DNA of 64,000 nt, taken from Azospirillum halopraeferens DSM 3675. Its GTDB lineage: Bacteria > Pseudomonadota > Alphaproteobacteria > Azospirillales > Azospirillaceae. Position 1 is the stretch's first letter. Each line of letters starts with the position of its first letter. The DNA lies in assembly GCF_000429625.1 (NCBI RefSeq), contig NZ_AUCF01000013.1, forward strand, positions 62,001 through 126,000. The letters run 5' to 3'. Both the position numbers and the translations under genes were made by a program. A model generated the notes under the pieces. That model did no database searches, was not told the origin of the DNA, and was given only the letters and a program-made list of their open reading frames with translations. This document shows positions 8,774-20,605 of this stretch, piece by piece.

Positions 8774-10834
8774 ATGGCTTCACCGCCGCATCTCCGGCCG
8801 ACGCGGCCCGGCCGGGCCCTGGCGCCCGCCGCGCTGCTCGCCCTGGCGCTGGCCGCGCCGACCGCCGCCCTGGCCGACACGGCCGAGCGCCTGCTCGCCA
8901 ACCCGTCGGAGATCCCGATCGAGCGGCCGACGCGCCCCCGCATGACCACCAACGCCGAAGGCGAGGCGGTGGTCCGCATGGTGCCGGGCGGCGAGGCGCT
9001 GCTGGATCTCAACGTCGTCCTGTCCAATCCGGAGACGACGCGGATCTTCAACCCCTCCACCAATTCCTACGACAAGGTCAGCCTGCGCACGTACAACGGC
9101 AAGCTGGTGGCCCCGACCATCCGCGTGCAGCCGGGCGAGACCGTGCGCATCAACCTGAACAACCGCCTGAAGGCGGAGACCTGCGTGGTCCCCGACGGCA
9201 ACATCAACACGCCGCACTGCTTCAACAACACCAACCTGCACGCCCACGGCCTGTGGGTGTCGCCGACCGGCAACAGCGACAACGTGCTGCTGACCGTCGA
9301 GCCCGGGGTGTCCTTCCAGCACGAGTACAACATCCCGGCCGATCACCCCGCCGGCATCTATTGGTACCACCCGCACGTCCACGGCTCCACCGCGCTCCAG
9401 GTGGCGGGCGGCATGGGCGGCGCGCTGATCGTGGAGGGCAACCGGCCGCCGACGGCGTCGACGCCCGGCGACATCGACACCATCCTGAAGTACGGCCGCG
9501 GCGAAGCGTTCCCCGAGCGCGTCCTGCTGATCCAGCAGATCCAGTACGCCTGCCGCGACGCCGAGGGCAACATCAAGAAGAAGGTGGTCGACGGCAAGAC
9601 GATCGCCTGGATCTGCGACCCCGGCGACGTCGGCACCATCGAGGGATACGACCAGTTCGGCCCGACGTCGTGGCAGGAATCCAACCGCTTCACCACGCTG
9701 AACGGCGAGGTCCAGCCCGTATTCGCCGATGTGCGGGCCGGCCGGATCGAGCGCTGGCGCATGGTGCACGCCGGCGTGCGCGACACGGTCAACCTCGCCG
9801 TCGTCAAGGCCAGGGCCGGCGCCGCGCCGATCAGCCCCGGCATGGGCCCGGCCCAGACCCTGTGGATGCAGGAGAACTGCGCCGACCCCGCGGCCGCGAT
9901 CAACACCCCGGCCGATCCGGCCCTGGTGCAGTGGGAGGTGGCCTCCGACGGCCAGACCCACAGCCGCATCATCGGGCTGAAGACCAACGTGATGCAGCCG
10001 GGCTACCGCAGCGACTTCCTGATGGTGTTCCCGGAACCCGGCCTCTATTGCGTCGTCGACCGCGGCGCCAACGCGGACAGCGTCGTCAACAATCAGGCCA
10101 AGTCCGACCGCCTGCTGGCCCTGGTGCGGGTGACCGGCAAGCCGATCAAGGGCGACACCGGCACGGTGGTCCTCAACGCGCTCAAGGCCGCCGCCAAGCG
10201 GCTGCCCAAGGAGGTGCGCGCCGATGTTCTGCGGGACCTGGACGACGGGATGAAGACCACCCGCTTCGCCCCGCACAAGCCGGTGTCCGATGCCGAGGTG
10301 AACGGCCGGAGCCAGACCATGACCTTCTCCATCGGCGACCCCAACGGCAAGACCGAGTTCATGGTCGACGGTAAGCCCTTCAGCATGGACAACGTGCGCA
10401 CGGTGATCCTGGGCACCGCCGACGAATGGACGCTGTCGGCCGCCAATCAGTTCTCTTCGCCGCCCACCAGCAACGCCGTGATCTCCCACCCCTTCCACAT
10501 CCACGTTAACCCGTTCGAGATCGTCAGCATCCTCAACCCGAAGGGTGAGGACGTCACCGACCCGCGCATCCCGCGCGACCGGCGCCTGGCCATGGAGAAC
10601 GGCGACCCGCAGTACCTGGACCTCTGGGGCACCTGGCGCGACACGGTGTTCGTGAAGCAGGACTACAAGGTGATCATGCGAACCCGCTACGAGCGCTACA
10701 TCGGCGACTTCGTCCTGCACTGCCACATCCTGGACCACGAGGACCAGGGCATGATGCAGATCGTCCGCGTCGCCCTGCCCGCCTCGGGCGGCGGCGTTGC
10801 GAGCGCCGGCCACACGGGTCACGCCACGCACTGA
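8774..10834 (+). CDS. Exported multicopper oxidase, 686 aa
   Basis: Periplasmic laccase-type oxidase coupling one-electron oxidation of a substrate (phenol, metal ion or pigment) to reduction of O2 to water. A Sec signal with hydrophobic core ALLALALAAPTAALA is cleaved near residue 35. All four copper motifs are present: HAH at 156-158 (NTNLHAHGLW), HPHVH at 199-203, HPFHIH at 572-577, and HCHILDHEDQGMM at 649-661. In the last motif Cys650, His655 and axial Met660 form the type 1 site. At 686 residues it is longer than CueO/CotA-type proteins; the region between the second and third motif sites contains a linker of about 60 residues around 450-510. The C-terminus ends in a short His-rich tail (GHTGHATH). 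Substrate cannot be assigned. Confidence 0.92.
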   Translation: MASPPHLRPTRPGRALAPAALLALALAAPTAALADTAERLLANPSEIPIERPTRPRMTTNAEGEAVVRMVPGGEALLDLNVVLSNPETTRIFNPSTNSYDKVSLRTYNGKLVAPTIRVQPGETVRINLNNRLKAETCVVPDGNINTPHCFNNTNLHAHGLWVSPTGNSDNVLLTVEPGVSFQHEYNIPADHPAGIYWYHPHVHGSTALQVAGGMGGALIVEGNRPPTASTPGDIDTILKYGRGEAFPERVLLIQQIQYACRDAEGNIKKKVVDGKTIAWICDPGDVGTIEGYDQFGPTSWQESNRFTTLNGEVQPVFADVRAGRIERWRMVHAGVRDTVNLAVVKARAGAAPISPGMGPAQTLWMQENCADPAAAINTPADPALVQWEVASDGQTHSRIIGLKTNVMQPGYRSDFLMVFPEPGLYCVVDRGANADSVVNNQAKSDRLLALVRVTGKPIKGDTGTVVLNALKAAAKRLPKEVRADVLRDLDDGMKTTRFAPHKPVSDAEVNGRSQTMTFSIGDPNGKTEFMVDGKPFSMDNVRTVILGTADEWTLSAANQFSSPPTSNAVISHPFHIHVNPFEIVSILNPKGEDVTDPRIPRDRRLAMENGDPQYLDLWGTWRDTVFVKQDYKVIMRTRYERYIGDFVLHCHILDHEDQGMMQIVRVALPASGGGVASAGHTGHATH

Positions 10835-10841
10835 GACGGCA

Positions 10842-10909
10842 ACGGGGGCACGCACGCGCCCCCGTCCGCCACCGCCGTTAACGCCCCGTAAAGCCTGCCG
10901 CAGGCAGGC
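10842..10909 (+). terminator. Two hairpins after the multicopper oxidase gene
   Basis: First stem ACGGGGGC (10842-10849) with GCCCCCGT (10858-10865), starting 8 nt past the stop codon. A second stem GCCTGCC (10893-10899), GCA loop, GGCAGGC (10903-10909) follows. Either could terminate transcription; there is no U-tract. Confidence 0.5.
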
Positions 10910-10960
10910 TGGCCCCGCCCGGCACCGAACCGCCGGGAGGTGCGAGCGGGGGATGACGGC

Positions 10961-11668
10961 ATGGCGTGCAAAGGCCCGGTGGGTTGGCTGGCGGGGCTGG
11001 CGGTGGCCGCCGGACTGGCGGGACCGGCAGCGGCGGACACCGGAACGCTCGCACCCTGGAACCCGCAGTGCACCGGCGACGGCGGGGCGCGCCGGTGCAG
11101 CGTAGGCACCACCCTGACCGCCTCCGGCCCCCGCGGCGACGGCGCTCTGTCGCTGCGGCTGGTCAGCGACGGGGACTGCACCACGCTGCACGTGGTGTTC
11201 GACGGCACCATCGCGGTGGACCGCCCGGTGTCCCTGGCGGTGGACGATGACGACCCTCAGCACTTCTACACCGGGGCGGAGCTGGAGACGCTGGCGGCGG
11301 CTCTCGACGGAGGCGACGCCCCGGCGGAACTCCCGCCGGAGTTCCGCCTGTTCCTGGCCCGCGCCGGCAGCGGGGCCTTCGGCGCCGCCGCGCCGGCGGA
11401 CGTGATGATGGACCGCTTCGCCGCCATCAAGGAGCCGTGGCGGCTGGGCGTCTCCTGCGGCCCCATGGAGCGGCTGATGCCGCGCATCGCGGCGGGCCGC
11501 ACCCTGCACCTGGAATATTCGGCCACCCCCGCAGGCACCACCGAGTTCTATCACTGGCCGGCCCTGCTGCAGCGCCGCGTCGCCGTCGACCTGGCGGGGG
11601 CGGCGGCGGCGTTGGACAAGGCGTTGCACAACGGCACCGCATCGGCCCCGCGCGCGTCCGCGCGCTGA
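10961..11668 (+). CDS. Exported protein of unknown function, 235 aa
   Basis: Not recognised with confidence. A Sec signal peptide (MACKGPVGWLAGLAVAAGLA, cleavage near AAA-D at about 26) is followed by a mature part with three cysteines in its first half: PQCTGD, RRCSVG and DGDCTT. A further Cys lies in VSCGPMER. The pattern of paired Cys and a PVSLAVDDDDP strand loosely recalls IalB-like periplasmic proteins, but too weakly to assign. The end of the protein is a short amphipathic helix rich in Ala. ATG at 10961 is preferred to the GTG at 10940, whose GGGAG abuts the start codon with no spacing. Monocistronic-looking, 127 nt after the multicopper oxidase. Confidence 0.65.
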   Translation: MACKGPVGWLAGLAVAAGLAGPAAADTGTLAPWNPQCTGDGGARRCSVGTTLTASGPRGDGALSLRLVSDGDCTTLHVVFDGTIAVDRPVSLAVDDDDPQHFYTGAELETLAAALDGGDAPAELPPEFRLFLARAGSGAFGAAAPADVMMDRFAAIKEPWRLGVSCGPMERLMPRIAAGRTLHLEYSATPAGTTEFYHWPALLQRRVAVDLAGAAAALDKALHNGTASAPRASAR

Positions 11669-11740
11669 CGGCATCTCGCAACCGCAGCGCCGGCTCCCCA
11701 AATCCTCGCGGATGACGATCGGATGACACGGAGGGAGCGG

Positions 11741-12514
11741 GTGCTGTTCGGTCTGGGACGCCGGGGATGGACGAAGGACAGTGTGGCCGGCGGTGCCGCG
11801 GCCGCCGTTCCGCGCGGCCTGCGGGTCTACGCCGTGGGCGACGTGCACGGTCGGCTCGACCTGCTGGACCGTCTGCTGGCCACCGTGGCGGATGATGCCG
11901 CATCCGCGCCCGAACTGGTCAAGTATCTGGTCTTCCTCGGCGATTACGTGGACCGCGGACCGGAATCGGCGGGCGTGATCGACCGCCTGGCGGCCGGCCC
12001 GCCGCCCGGCTTCGGTGCCGTCCACCTGAAGGGCAACCACGAACAGGCGCTGATCCAGTTCCTCGATGACGTGTCCGTCGGGCCGGGCTGGCTGAAGTTC
12101 GGCGGGCGCGAGACGCTGGCCAGCTACGGCGTGCCGCCGCCGCCGGCCACCGCCCCCCGGGAGGTGCTGGGGGTGATCCAGCGGCAGTTGAGCGCCCGCC
12201 TGCCCGACACGCACCGGCGCTTCCTGGCCGACCTGCGACCTTACGTCGCGATCGGCGACTACCTCTTCGTTCACGCGGGCATCCGCCCCGGCGTTCCTCT
12301 GGCCGACCAGGGGGAGCGGGACTTCCTGTGGATCCGCAAGGACTTCCTGGACAGCGACGAGGATCTGGGCGCGGTGGTGGTGCACGGCCACACCATCCGC
12401 GAGGCCCCGGAGGTGCGGCACAACCGCATCGGCATCGACACCGGCGCCTACGCCTCCAACCGCTTGACCTGTCTGGTGCTGGAAGGTACGGAACGGCGCT
12501 TCCTCAGCACCTGA
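11741..12514 (+). CDS. PPP-type metallophosphoesterase (Ser/Thr phosphatase-like), 257 aa
   Basis: Calcineurin-like phosphatase with the complete PPP signature: GDVHGRLD, GDYVDRG and KGNHEQA, then the histidines of FVHAGIRPG and VHGHTIRE that complete a two-metal centre. Bacterial members dephosphorylate phosphoproteins or diadenosine tetraphosphate. The GTG at 11741 sits 6 nt after a strong GGAGGGAG and is preferred; an in-frame ATG at 11723 lacks such a site and would add six residues. The sulfotransferase gene starts 4 nt after the stop, so the two are co-transcribed. Confidence 0.85.
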   Translation: MLFGLGRRGWTKDSVAGGAAAAVPRGLRVYAVGDVHGRLDLLDRLLATVADDAASAPELVKYLVFLGDYVDRGPESAGVIDRLAAGPPPGFGAVHLKGNHEQALIQFLDDVSVGPGWLKFGGRETLASYGVPPPPATAPREVLGVIQRQLSARLPDTHRRFLADLRPYVAIGDYLFVHAGIRPGVPLADQGERDFLWIRKDFLDSDEDLGAVVVHGHTIREAPEVRHNRIGIDTGAYASNRLTCLVLEGTERRFLST

Positions 12515-12518
12515 CGGG

Positions 12519-13310
12519 ATGATCATGTCCGAGAGCTTCCAGGCGGTTCACGAGCGGGTGGCGGCGGCGCTGGAGCGCGACCTGTTCTTCATCGCCGGCG
12601 CGCCCCACGCCGGCACCACGGCGGTGCAGCTCGCCCTCGACGCCCATCCGGAGATCCGCTGCGCCGGCGAAGGACATTTCACCGACTGGATCGGCACCCC
12701 GCTGAAGGATCTGCTGGGCGCCTACAACGCCAAGCTGGAAGCCAACAACGCCGCCCTTTACGGCGGCGCCGGCGCCTATGGCGGCTTCACCACCGGCGAC
12801 TTCCGCCACCTCCTGCGCACCGCCATGGGCCTCGCCCTCGCCCGGCTGGAGGTGCCGCCGGGCACCCGCCGGGTCGGCGAGGCGACGCCCGCCTACGCGC
12901 TGCGCCTCGACGTGCTGGAGGCCCTGTTCCCCACCGCCGGGGTGCTGCACGTGGTGCGCGACGGCCGCACCGCGGTGGCGGCGGCGCTGGCCGCGGTGGA
13001 CGCGGTCCGGCCCGATTCGGAAAGCTGGTACGGCCTGGTCGAGACGGTTGCCCGCGACTGGACCACCGCCGTGCAGAAGTCGGTCGTTTTCGGCGCCAGC
13101 CGCCCCGACCGCTACCACGAGGTCCGCATCGAGGACCTGACCGCCGACCCGGCGCCGCACCTGGCGGCGGTGCTGCGCTTTCTCGGCGTGGACGACACCG
13201 TTCCTCTGCCGGTGCCCGCCCTGCCCGAGCCGCCGCCGCTGGACGACCGGGCCACCGCCATCGTCCTGCGCCACCAGGAACCGCTGCTGCGGCAGTTCGG
13301 GTATCTTTAG
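12519..13310 (+). CDS. Sulfotransferase family protein, 263 aa
   Basis: PAPS-dependent sulfotransferase fold. The 5'-phosphosulfate-binding loop is FFIAGAPHAGTTAVQLAL at about residues 23-40, and the 3'-phosphate motif is VVRDGRTAVAAAL near 145-157. Length is normal for small bacterial members. The acceptor (carbohydrate, lipid or peptide) is not visible. Two closely spaced ATGs (12519, 12525) are both possible; a clear SD is lacking, suggesting translational coupling to the phosphatase gene 4 nt upstream. Its stop codon lies in one arm of a hairpin shared with the convergent DUF2161 gene. Confidence 0.8.
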   Translation: MIMSESFQAVHERVAAALERDLFFIAGAPHAGTTAVQLALDAHPEIRCAGEGHFTDWIGTPLKDLLGAYNAKLEANNAALYGGAGAYGGFTTGDFRHLLRTAMGLALARLEVPPGTRRVGEATPAYALRLDVLEALFPTAGVLHVVRDGRTAVAAALAAVDAVRPDSESWYGLVETVARDWTTAVQKSVVFGASRPDRYHEVRIEDLTADPAPHLAAVLRFLGVDDTVPLPVPALPEPPPLDDRATAIVLRHQEPLLRQFGYL

Positions 13311-13325
13311 GGGGCCCGCCCCCTA
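13308..13325. terminator. Shared hairpin between convergent genes
   Basis: TAGGGGGC (13308-13315), two bases, GCCCCCTA (13318-13325). The left arm contains the TAG of the sulfotransferase gene and the right arm the TAG of the DUF2161 gene, so the stem would serve as a bidirectional end. Confidence 0.5.
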
Positions 13326-14009
13326 CTCAGCCGCGTCCCCGTACGTCTCCAGCCCGCGCACGCCCGCCTCCGTCAGGGTGTACGTGCCGCGCGCCACGCG
13401 CTCGAACCAGCCGTAGACGTTGCGCTGCAGGATCGCCGCCACATCGGCCGGCGCGCCGGCGGTGCGCAGGGCGCGCACCGGCGCCGGGCCGTCCCGCAGC
13501 AGGCGGGCGCAGCGCAGGGCGTCCTGGCGGTAGGCGGTGACGATGGGTACACGGGTCGAGCCGCCGCGGTTGGGGTCGCCGATGCGCCGCGCGTGCTCGC
13601 TTAGCAGACGGGCCGTCCGCTTGCGGTCCTTGCGCGGCGCGTACGGCACGGGATCGACCACCACCTCCACCGCCCGCTCCCCCGTACGCGCGGCATCCAC
13701 GGTCAACAGGCCTAGGCCGAGACGGCGGCACAGGCGGCGCACCTCGGCACTCTCCGGCGAATGGGGGCCGGCGCGCCGGCCCGGCTTGGGCACGGCGACG
13801 TAGACCGCGTCGCTGAGCGCCAGGCGGTCGATGCCCTGAAGGACGAGGGCCAGGGTGAAGCGGGTCTTCAGCTCGACGATCACCGGCGGCTCGTCGCCGC
13901 GGACGCCGACGATGTCGCAGCCCTGCACCTCCCCCTTCACGGCGTAGCCCAGGGCTTCCAGGAACGCCTTGACGGGGAGGTACAGGTCGGTTTCGCGCAG
14001 GTCGGGCAC
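13323..14009 (-). CDS. DUF2161 protein, predicted PD-(D/E)xK nuclease fold, 228 aa
   Basis: The N-terminal half carries a nuclease-like core: Glu27, then CDIVGVRGDEPPVIVELKT with Asp32, Glu46 and Lys48, matching the E...D...ExK arrangement of PD-(D/E)xK enzymes. The C-terminal half (about 155-228) reads as a winged-helix-like segment ending in WFERVARGTYTLTEAGVRGL. Family members are widespread in alphaproteobacteria and uncharacterised. GTG start with GGGAG just upstream; it begins 7 nt after the methylmalonyl-CoA mutase stop, so it is probably read from the propionate operon, although a functional link is not evident. Confidence 0.8.
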   Translation of the reverse strand: MPDLRETDLYLPVKAFLEALGYAVKGEVQGCDIVGVRGDEPPVIVELKTRFTLALVLQGIDRLALSDAVYVAVPKPGRRAGPHSPESAEVRRLCRRLGLGLLTVDAARTGERAVEVVVDPVPYAPRKDRKRTARLLSEHARRIGDPNRGGSTRVPIVTAYRQDALRCARLLRDGPAPVRALRTAGAPADVAAILQRNVYGWFERVARGTYTLTEAGVRGLETYGDAAE

Positions 14010-14016
14010 CTCTCCC

Positions 14017-16170
<2,154 letters not shown>

Positions 16171-16224
16171 GAAACCCTCACTCGACACCGGATGGAGCCG
16201 GAGATGCCCCCAGCCGTGATGATG

Positions 16225-16821
16225 TTACTCGGCCCCGCGGCGCTTCGCCAGTGACCACGCCGCCTGCATCAGCGCGGCACCCAGCACCGTCTTCAGCAGG
16301 GACGCCGCCCAGAACGGGGCGAGGCCGACGGCGACCGCCTTTTCCGTCCCGAACAGCACGGCCAGCCAGGCCACGCCCGGCACGAACAGCAGCGCATGCC
16401 CCGCCGCCATGGCGGCCAGCGCCGTCAGGGGCGAACGGTCCCAGCCCCGCTCGGCCAGCAGGCCGGTGGCGTAGGCCCCCAGCACGAAGCCGACGAGATA
16501 GCCGCCGGTCGGGCCCGCCATGTAGGCGGGACCGGCGCCGGCACCGGCGAACACCGGCAGGCCGGCCAGCCCCTGGGCCAGGTAGAGCAGCACGGTCGCC
16601 GCGGCGAGGCGGCTGCCGTAGGCCATGCCCAGCACCAGCACGACCATGGACTGCATGGTCATCGGCACCGGCCAGAACGGCACCTGCACCTTGGCCGAGG
16701 CGGCCAGCAGCAGGCTGCCCAGGACGGCCGCCGCCACCGCCCTGGCCACCCCGCCCTGCGGCAGGACGGTGTCAAGCAGCGACACCGGGCGGCCGCCGGT
16801 CATCGAAGCATCACAACCCAT
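16225..16821 (-). CDS. bioY: BioY biotin transporter, 198 aa
   Basis: Integral membrane biotin-binding S component of the energy-coupling-factor type, with about six helices. Family landmarks are VQVPFWPVPMTMQSMVVLVLG, which contains the Q-V-P-x-x-P-V-P motif, and the glycine-rich GPAYMAGPTGGYLVGF. No BioM or BioN gene is adjacent; solitary BioY proteins are known to work or to share a housekeeping ECF module. SD AAGGGA precedes the ATG. It lies between pccA and the mutase gene, which makes sense because PccA carries the biotin. Confidence 0.92.
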   Translation of the reverse strand: MGCDASMTGGRPVSLLDTVLPQGGVARAVAAAVLGSLLLAASAKVQVPFWPVPMTMQSMVVLVLGMAYGSRLAAATVLLYLAQGLAGLPVFAGAGAGPAYMAGPTGGYLVGFVLGAYATGLLAERGWDRSPLTALAAMAAGHALLFVPGVAWLAVLFGTEKAVAVGLAPFWAASLLKTVLGAALMQAAWSLAKRRGAE

Positions 16822-16847
16822 GGTTCAGTATCCCTTGCTGGCGCCGC

Positions 16848-18848
16848 TCACGCGAACTCGACGATCTTCTGGTCCACCGCCAGGCTGGCGCCCGGGGTGG
16901 CGTGGATCTTGGCCACGATGCCGTCGCGGGCGGCGCGCAGCACGTTCTCCATCTTCATGGCCTCGACCACGGCCAGCACTTCGCCCGCCTTGATCTCCTG
17001 GCCCTCGGCCACGGCCAGCGAGACCAGCAGGCCGGGCATCGGCGACAGCAGGTACTTCGACATGTCCGGCGGCGCCTTGACCGGCATCAGCGCGTCGAAC
17101 TGCGCCGCGCGCGGCGTCAGCACCTTGATCAGGGCCTGCGAGCCGTTGTGGATCAGCTTGTAGCCGATGCCCTCGCGGTCGATCTGGACGCACACGTGGT
17201 GGCCGTTGATGGTGCCGCGGAACAGCGGCTGGCCGATGCACCAGTCGCTCCACACCGTGTGCTGCCGGCCGTCGACGCTGACCAGATAGCCGATGCGCCG
17301 CGGGCTGTCGGAGGTGGGCTCCACATGCACGGGGTGCTGCGTGCCGTCCAGCACCACCACCCAGTCGGACCGCACCCGCGCCGTCGCACCCGGCATCCGG
17401 CCGCTGATGGCGATGTTGCGGTCGTACAGGCAGCGGTGGATCACCGCGGCGATGGCGACCAGATAGGCGGGATCCTCGGGCGGCAGGTCGCCGGCGTGGA
17501 AGCCGTCCGGATACTCCTCGGCGATGAAATTGGTGGTCAGCCGGCCCTCGACGAAGCGCTGGTGCGCCATCAGCGCCGCCAGGAAGGGGATGTTGTGGCT
17601 GACGCCGCGGATGTAATACTGGTCCAGCGCCTCGCGCATGCGCAGGATGGCGCTGTCGCGGGTCGACCCCCAGGTGCACAGCTTGGCGATCATGGGGTCG
17701 TAGAACATGGAGATCTCGCCGCCCTCGAACACGCCGGTGTCGACGCGCACGTGCGGGTCGTCGGTCGGCGGGACGTAATGGGTGAGGCGGCCGGTGGACG
17801 GCAGGAAGTTGCGGAACGGGTCCTCGGCGTAGACGCGGGCCTCGATGGCCCAGCCATTCAGGCGCACGTCCTCCTGGCGGATGGTCAGCGGCTCGCCGGC
17901 GGCGATGCGGATCATCTGCTCCACCAGGTCGAGACCGGTGACCAGCTCGGTCACGGGATGCTCCACCTGCAGGCGGGTGTTCATCTCCAGGAAGTAGAAG
18001 TTGCGCTGGGCGTCGACGATGAATTCCACCGTCCCGGCCGACTTGTAGTCCACCGCCTTGGCCAGCGCCACCGCCTGCTCGCCCATGGCCTTGCGGGTGG
18101 AGGGGTCCAGGAAGGGCGAGGGCGCCTCCTCGATCACCTTCTGGTGGCGGCGCTGGATCGAGCACTCGCGCTCGCCCAGGTAGATGGCGTTGCCCTTGCC
18201 GTCGGCCAGCACCTGGATCTCGATGTGGCGCGGCTGCTGGACGTACTTCTCGACGAACACCCGGTCGTCGGCGAAGCTGGAGCGCGCCTCGTTCTGCGCC
18301 GAGACGAAGCCCTCGCGGGCCTCCTCGTCGTTCCAGGCGATGCGCATGCCCTTGCCGCCGCCGCCCGCCGACGCCTTGATCATCACGGGGTAGCCGATGT
18401 CACGGGCGATGGCGGCCGCCTCGTCGGGATCGGCGATGACGCCGAGATAGCCGGGCACGGTCGACACGCCGGCCTGCTTGGCCAGCTTCTTCGACTCGAT
18501 CTTGTCGCCCATGGCGTGGATGGCGTGGGCGTCGGGGCCGATGAAGGTCACCCCCGCCTCGGCCAGCGCCTTCTGGAACTCCTGCTTCTCGGACAGGAAG
18601 CCATAGCCGGGGTGCACCGCCTGCGCGCCGGTGCGGCGGCACGCCTCGACGATGCGCGCGATCTGCAAATAGCTCTGCGCCGAGGGCGGCGGGCCGATGT
18701 GGACGGCCTCGTCGGCCATTTCCACGTGCAGGGCGTTCTTGTCGGCGTCGGAATAAACCGCCACCGTCCTGATGCCCATGCGGCGGCAGGTGCGGATGAC
18801 GCGGCAGGCGATCTCGCCGCGGTTGGCGATGAGAATCTTGGAGAACAT
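16848..18848 (-). CDS. pccA: Propionyl-CoA carboxylase alpha subunit (biotin-containing), 666 aa
   Basis: ATP-dependent carboxylation of biotin and presentation to PccB (EC 6.4.1.3), making methylmalonyl-CoA. The N-terminal biotin carboxylase domain starts MFSKILIANRGEIACRVIR and holds the ATP-grasp loop KASAGGGGKGMRI and the EMNTRLQVEHPVTE catalytic motif. A BT linker domain (about 460-590) follows. The C-terminal biotinyl domain has VVEAMKMEN, with the biotinylated Lys632 at 35 residues from the end, as is usual. ATG at 18846-18848 has GAGG upstream and lies 11 nt after pccB; a longer upstream reading is not protein-like. Confidence 0.96.
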   Translation of the reverse strand: MFSKILIANRGEIACRVIRTCRRMGIRTVAVYSDADKNALHVEMADEAVHIGPPPSAQSYLQIARIVEACRRTGAQAVHPGYGFLSEKQEFQKALAEAGVTFIGPDAHAIHAMGDKIESKKLAKQAGVSTVPGYLGVIADPDEAAAIARDIGYPVMIKASAGGGGKGMRIAWNDEEAREGFVSAQNEARSSFADDRVFVEKYVQQPRHIEIQVLADGKGNAIYLGERECSIQRRHQKVIEEAPSPFLDPSTRKAMGEQAVALAKAVDYKSAGTVEFIVDAQRNFYFLEMNTRLQVEHPVTELVTGLDLVEQMIRIAAGEPLTIRQEDVRLNGWAIEARVYAEDPFRNFLPSTGRLTHYVPPTDDPHVRVDTGVFEGGEISMFYDPMIAKLCTWGSTRDSAILRMREALDQYYIRGVSHNIPFLAALMAHQRFVEGRLTTNFIAEEYPDGFHAGDLPPEDPAYLVAIAAVIHRCLYDRNIAISGRMPGATARVRSDWVVVLDGTQHPVHVEPTSDSPRRIGYLVSVDGRQHTVWSDWCIGQPLFRGTINGHHVCVQIDREGIGYKLIHNGSQALIKVLTPRAAQFDALMPVKAPPDMSKYLLSPMPGLLVSLAVAEGQEIKAGEVLAVVEAMKMENVLRAARDGIVAKIHATPGASLAVDQKIVEFA

Positions 18849-18859
18849 GGTCGCCGACC

Positions 18860-20392
<1,533 letters not shown>

Positions 20393-20508
20393 CAGCGGAT
20401 TCCCAAGATTGAAGACCTGCCGCAGGAGCATCCGCGCCCCCGTCTTGTCGCGGGGTGACGCGGACGCACACGGCGATTCCCCCCGGAACGCGCGAATTAT
20501 TCACAAGA

Positions 20509-20598
20509 TTCGCAATGGGGCAACGCTGGTCCCGGCAAAAAAGTGCGAAGTTGCAAATTCCTTCGCAAACGCGGAATATGGTTTGCAACGGTTGCGAA
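20509..20598. promoter_or_regulatory. ScfR/PccR operator cluster (TTTGCAAA-like sites)
   Basis: The divergent intergenic region carries several 8-mers resembling TTTGCAAA: TTCGCAAT at 20509-20516, GTTGCAAA at 20550-20557 with TTCGCAAA at 20562-20569 separated by exactly 4 nt, and TTTGCAAC at 20582-20589 with GTTGCGAA at 20591-20598. The 8-N4-8 arrangement matches the motif I recall for the Rhodobacter PccR regulator. The rightmost pair ends 7 nt before the regulator's ATG, which suggests autoregulation. Confidence 0.75.
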
Positions 20599-20605
20599 GG
20601 GGACG

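Noticed and set aside
10961-11668. IalB-family assignment for the exported protein
   Set aside because: Cys spacing and one strand pattern are similar, but the resemblance is too weak to name.
8780-12526. A 1248-codon open frame on the minus strand across the multicopper oxidase and following genes
   Set aside because: It is the antisense of several well-supported genes with recognisable motifs; the translation is biased to Val, His, Gly and Arg as expected from the complement of GC-rich codons.
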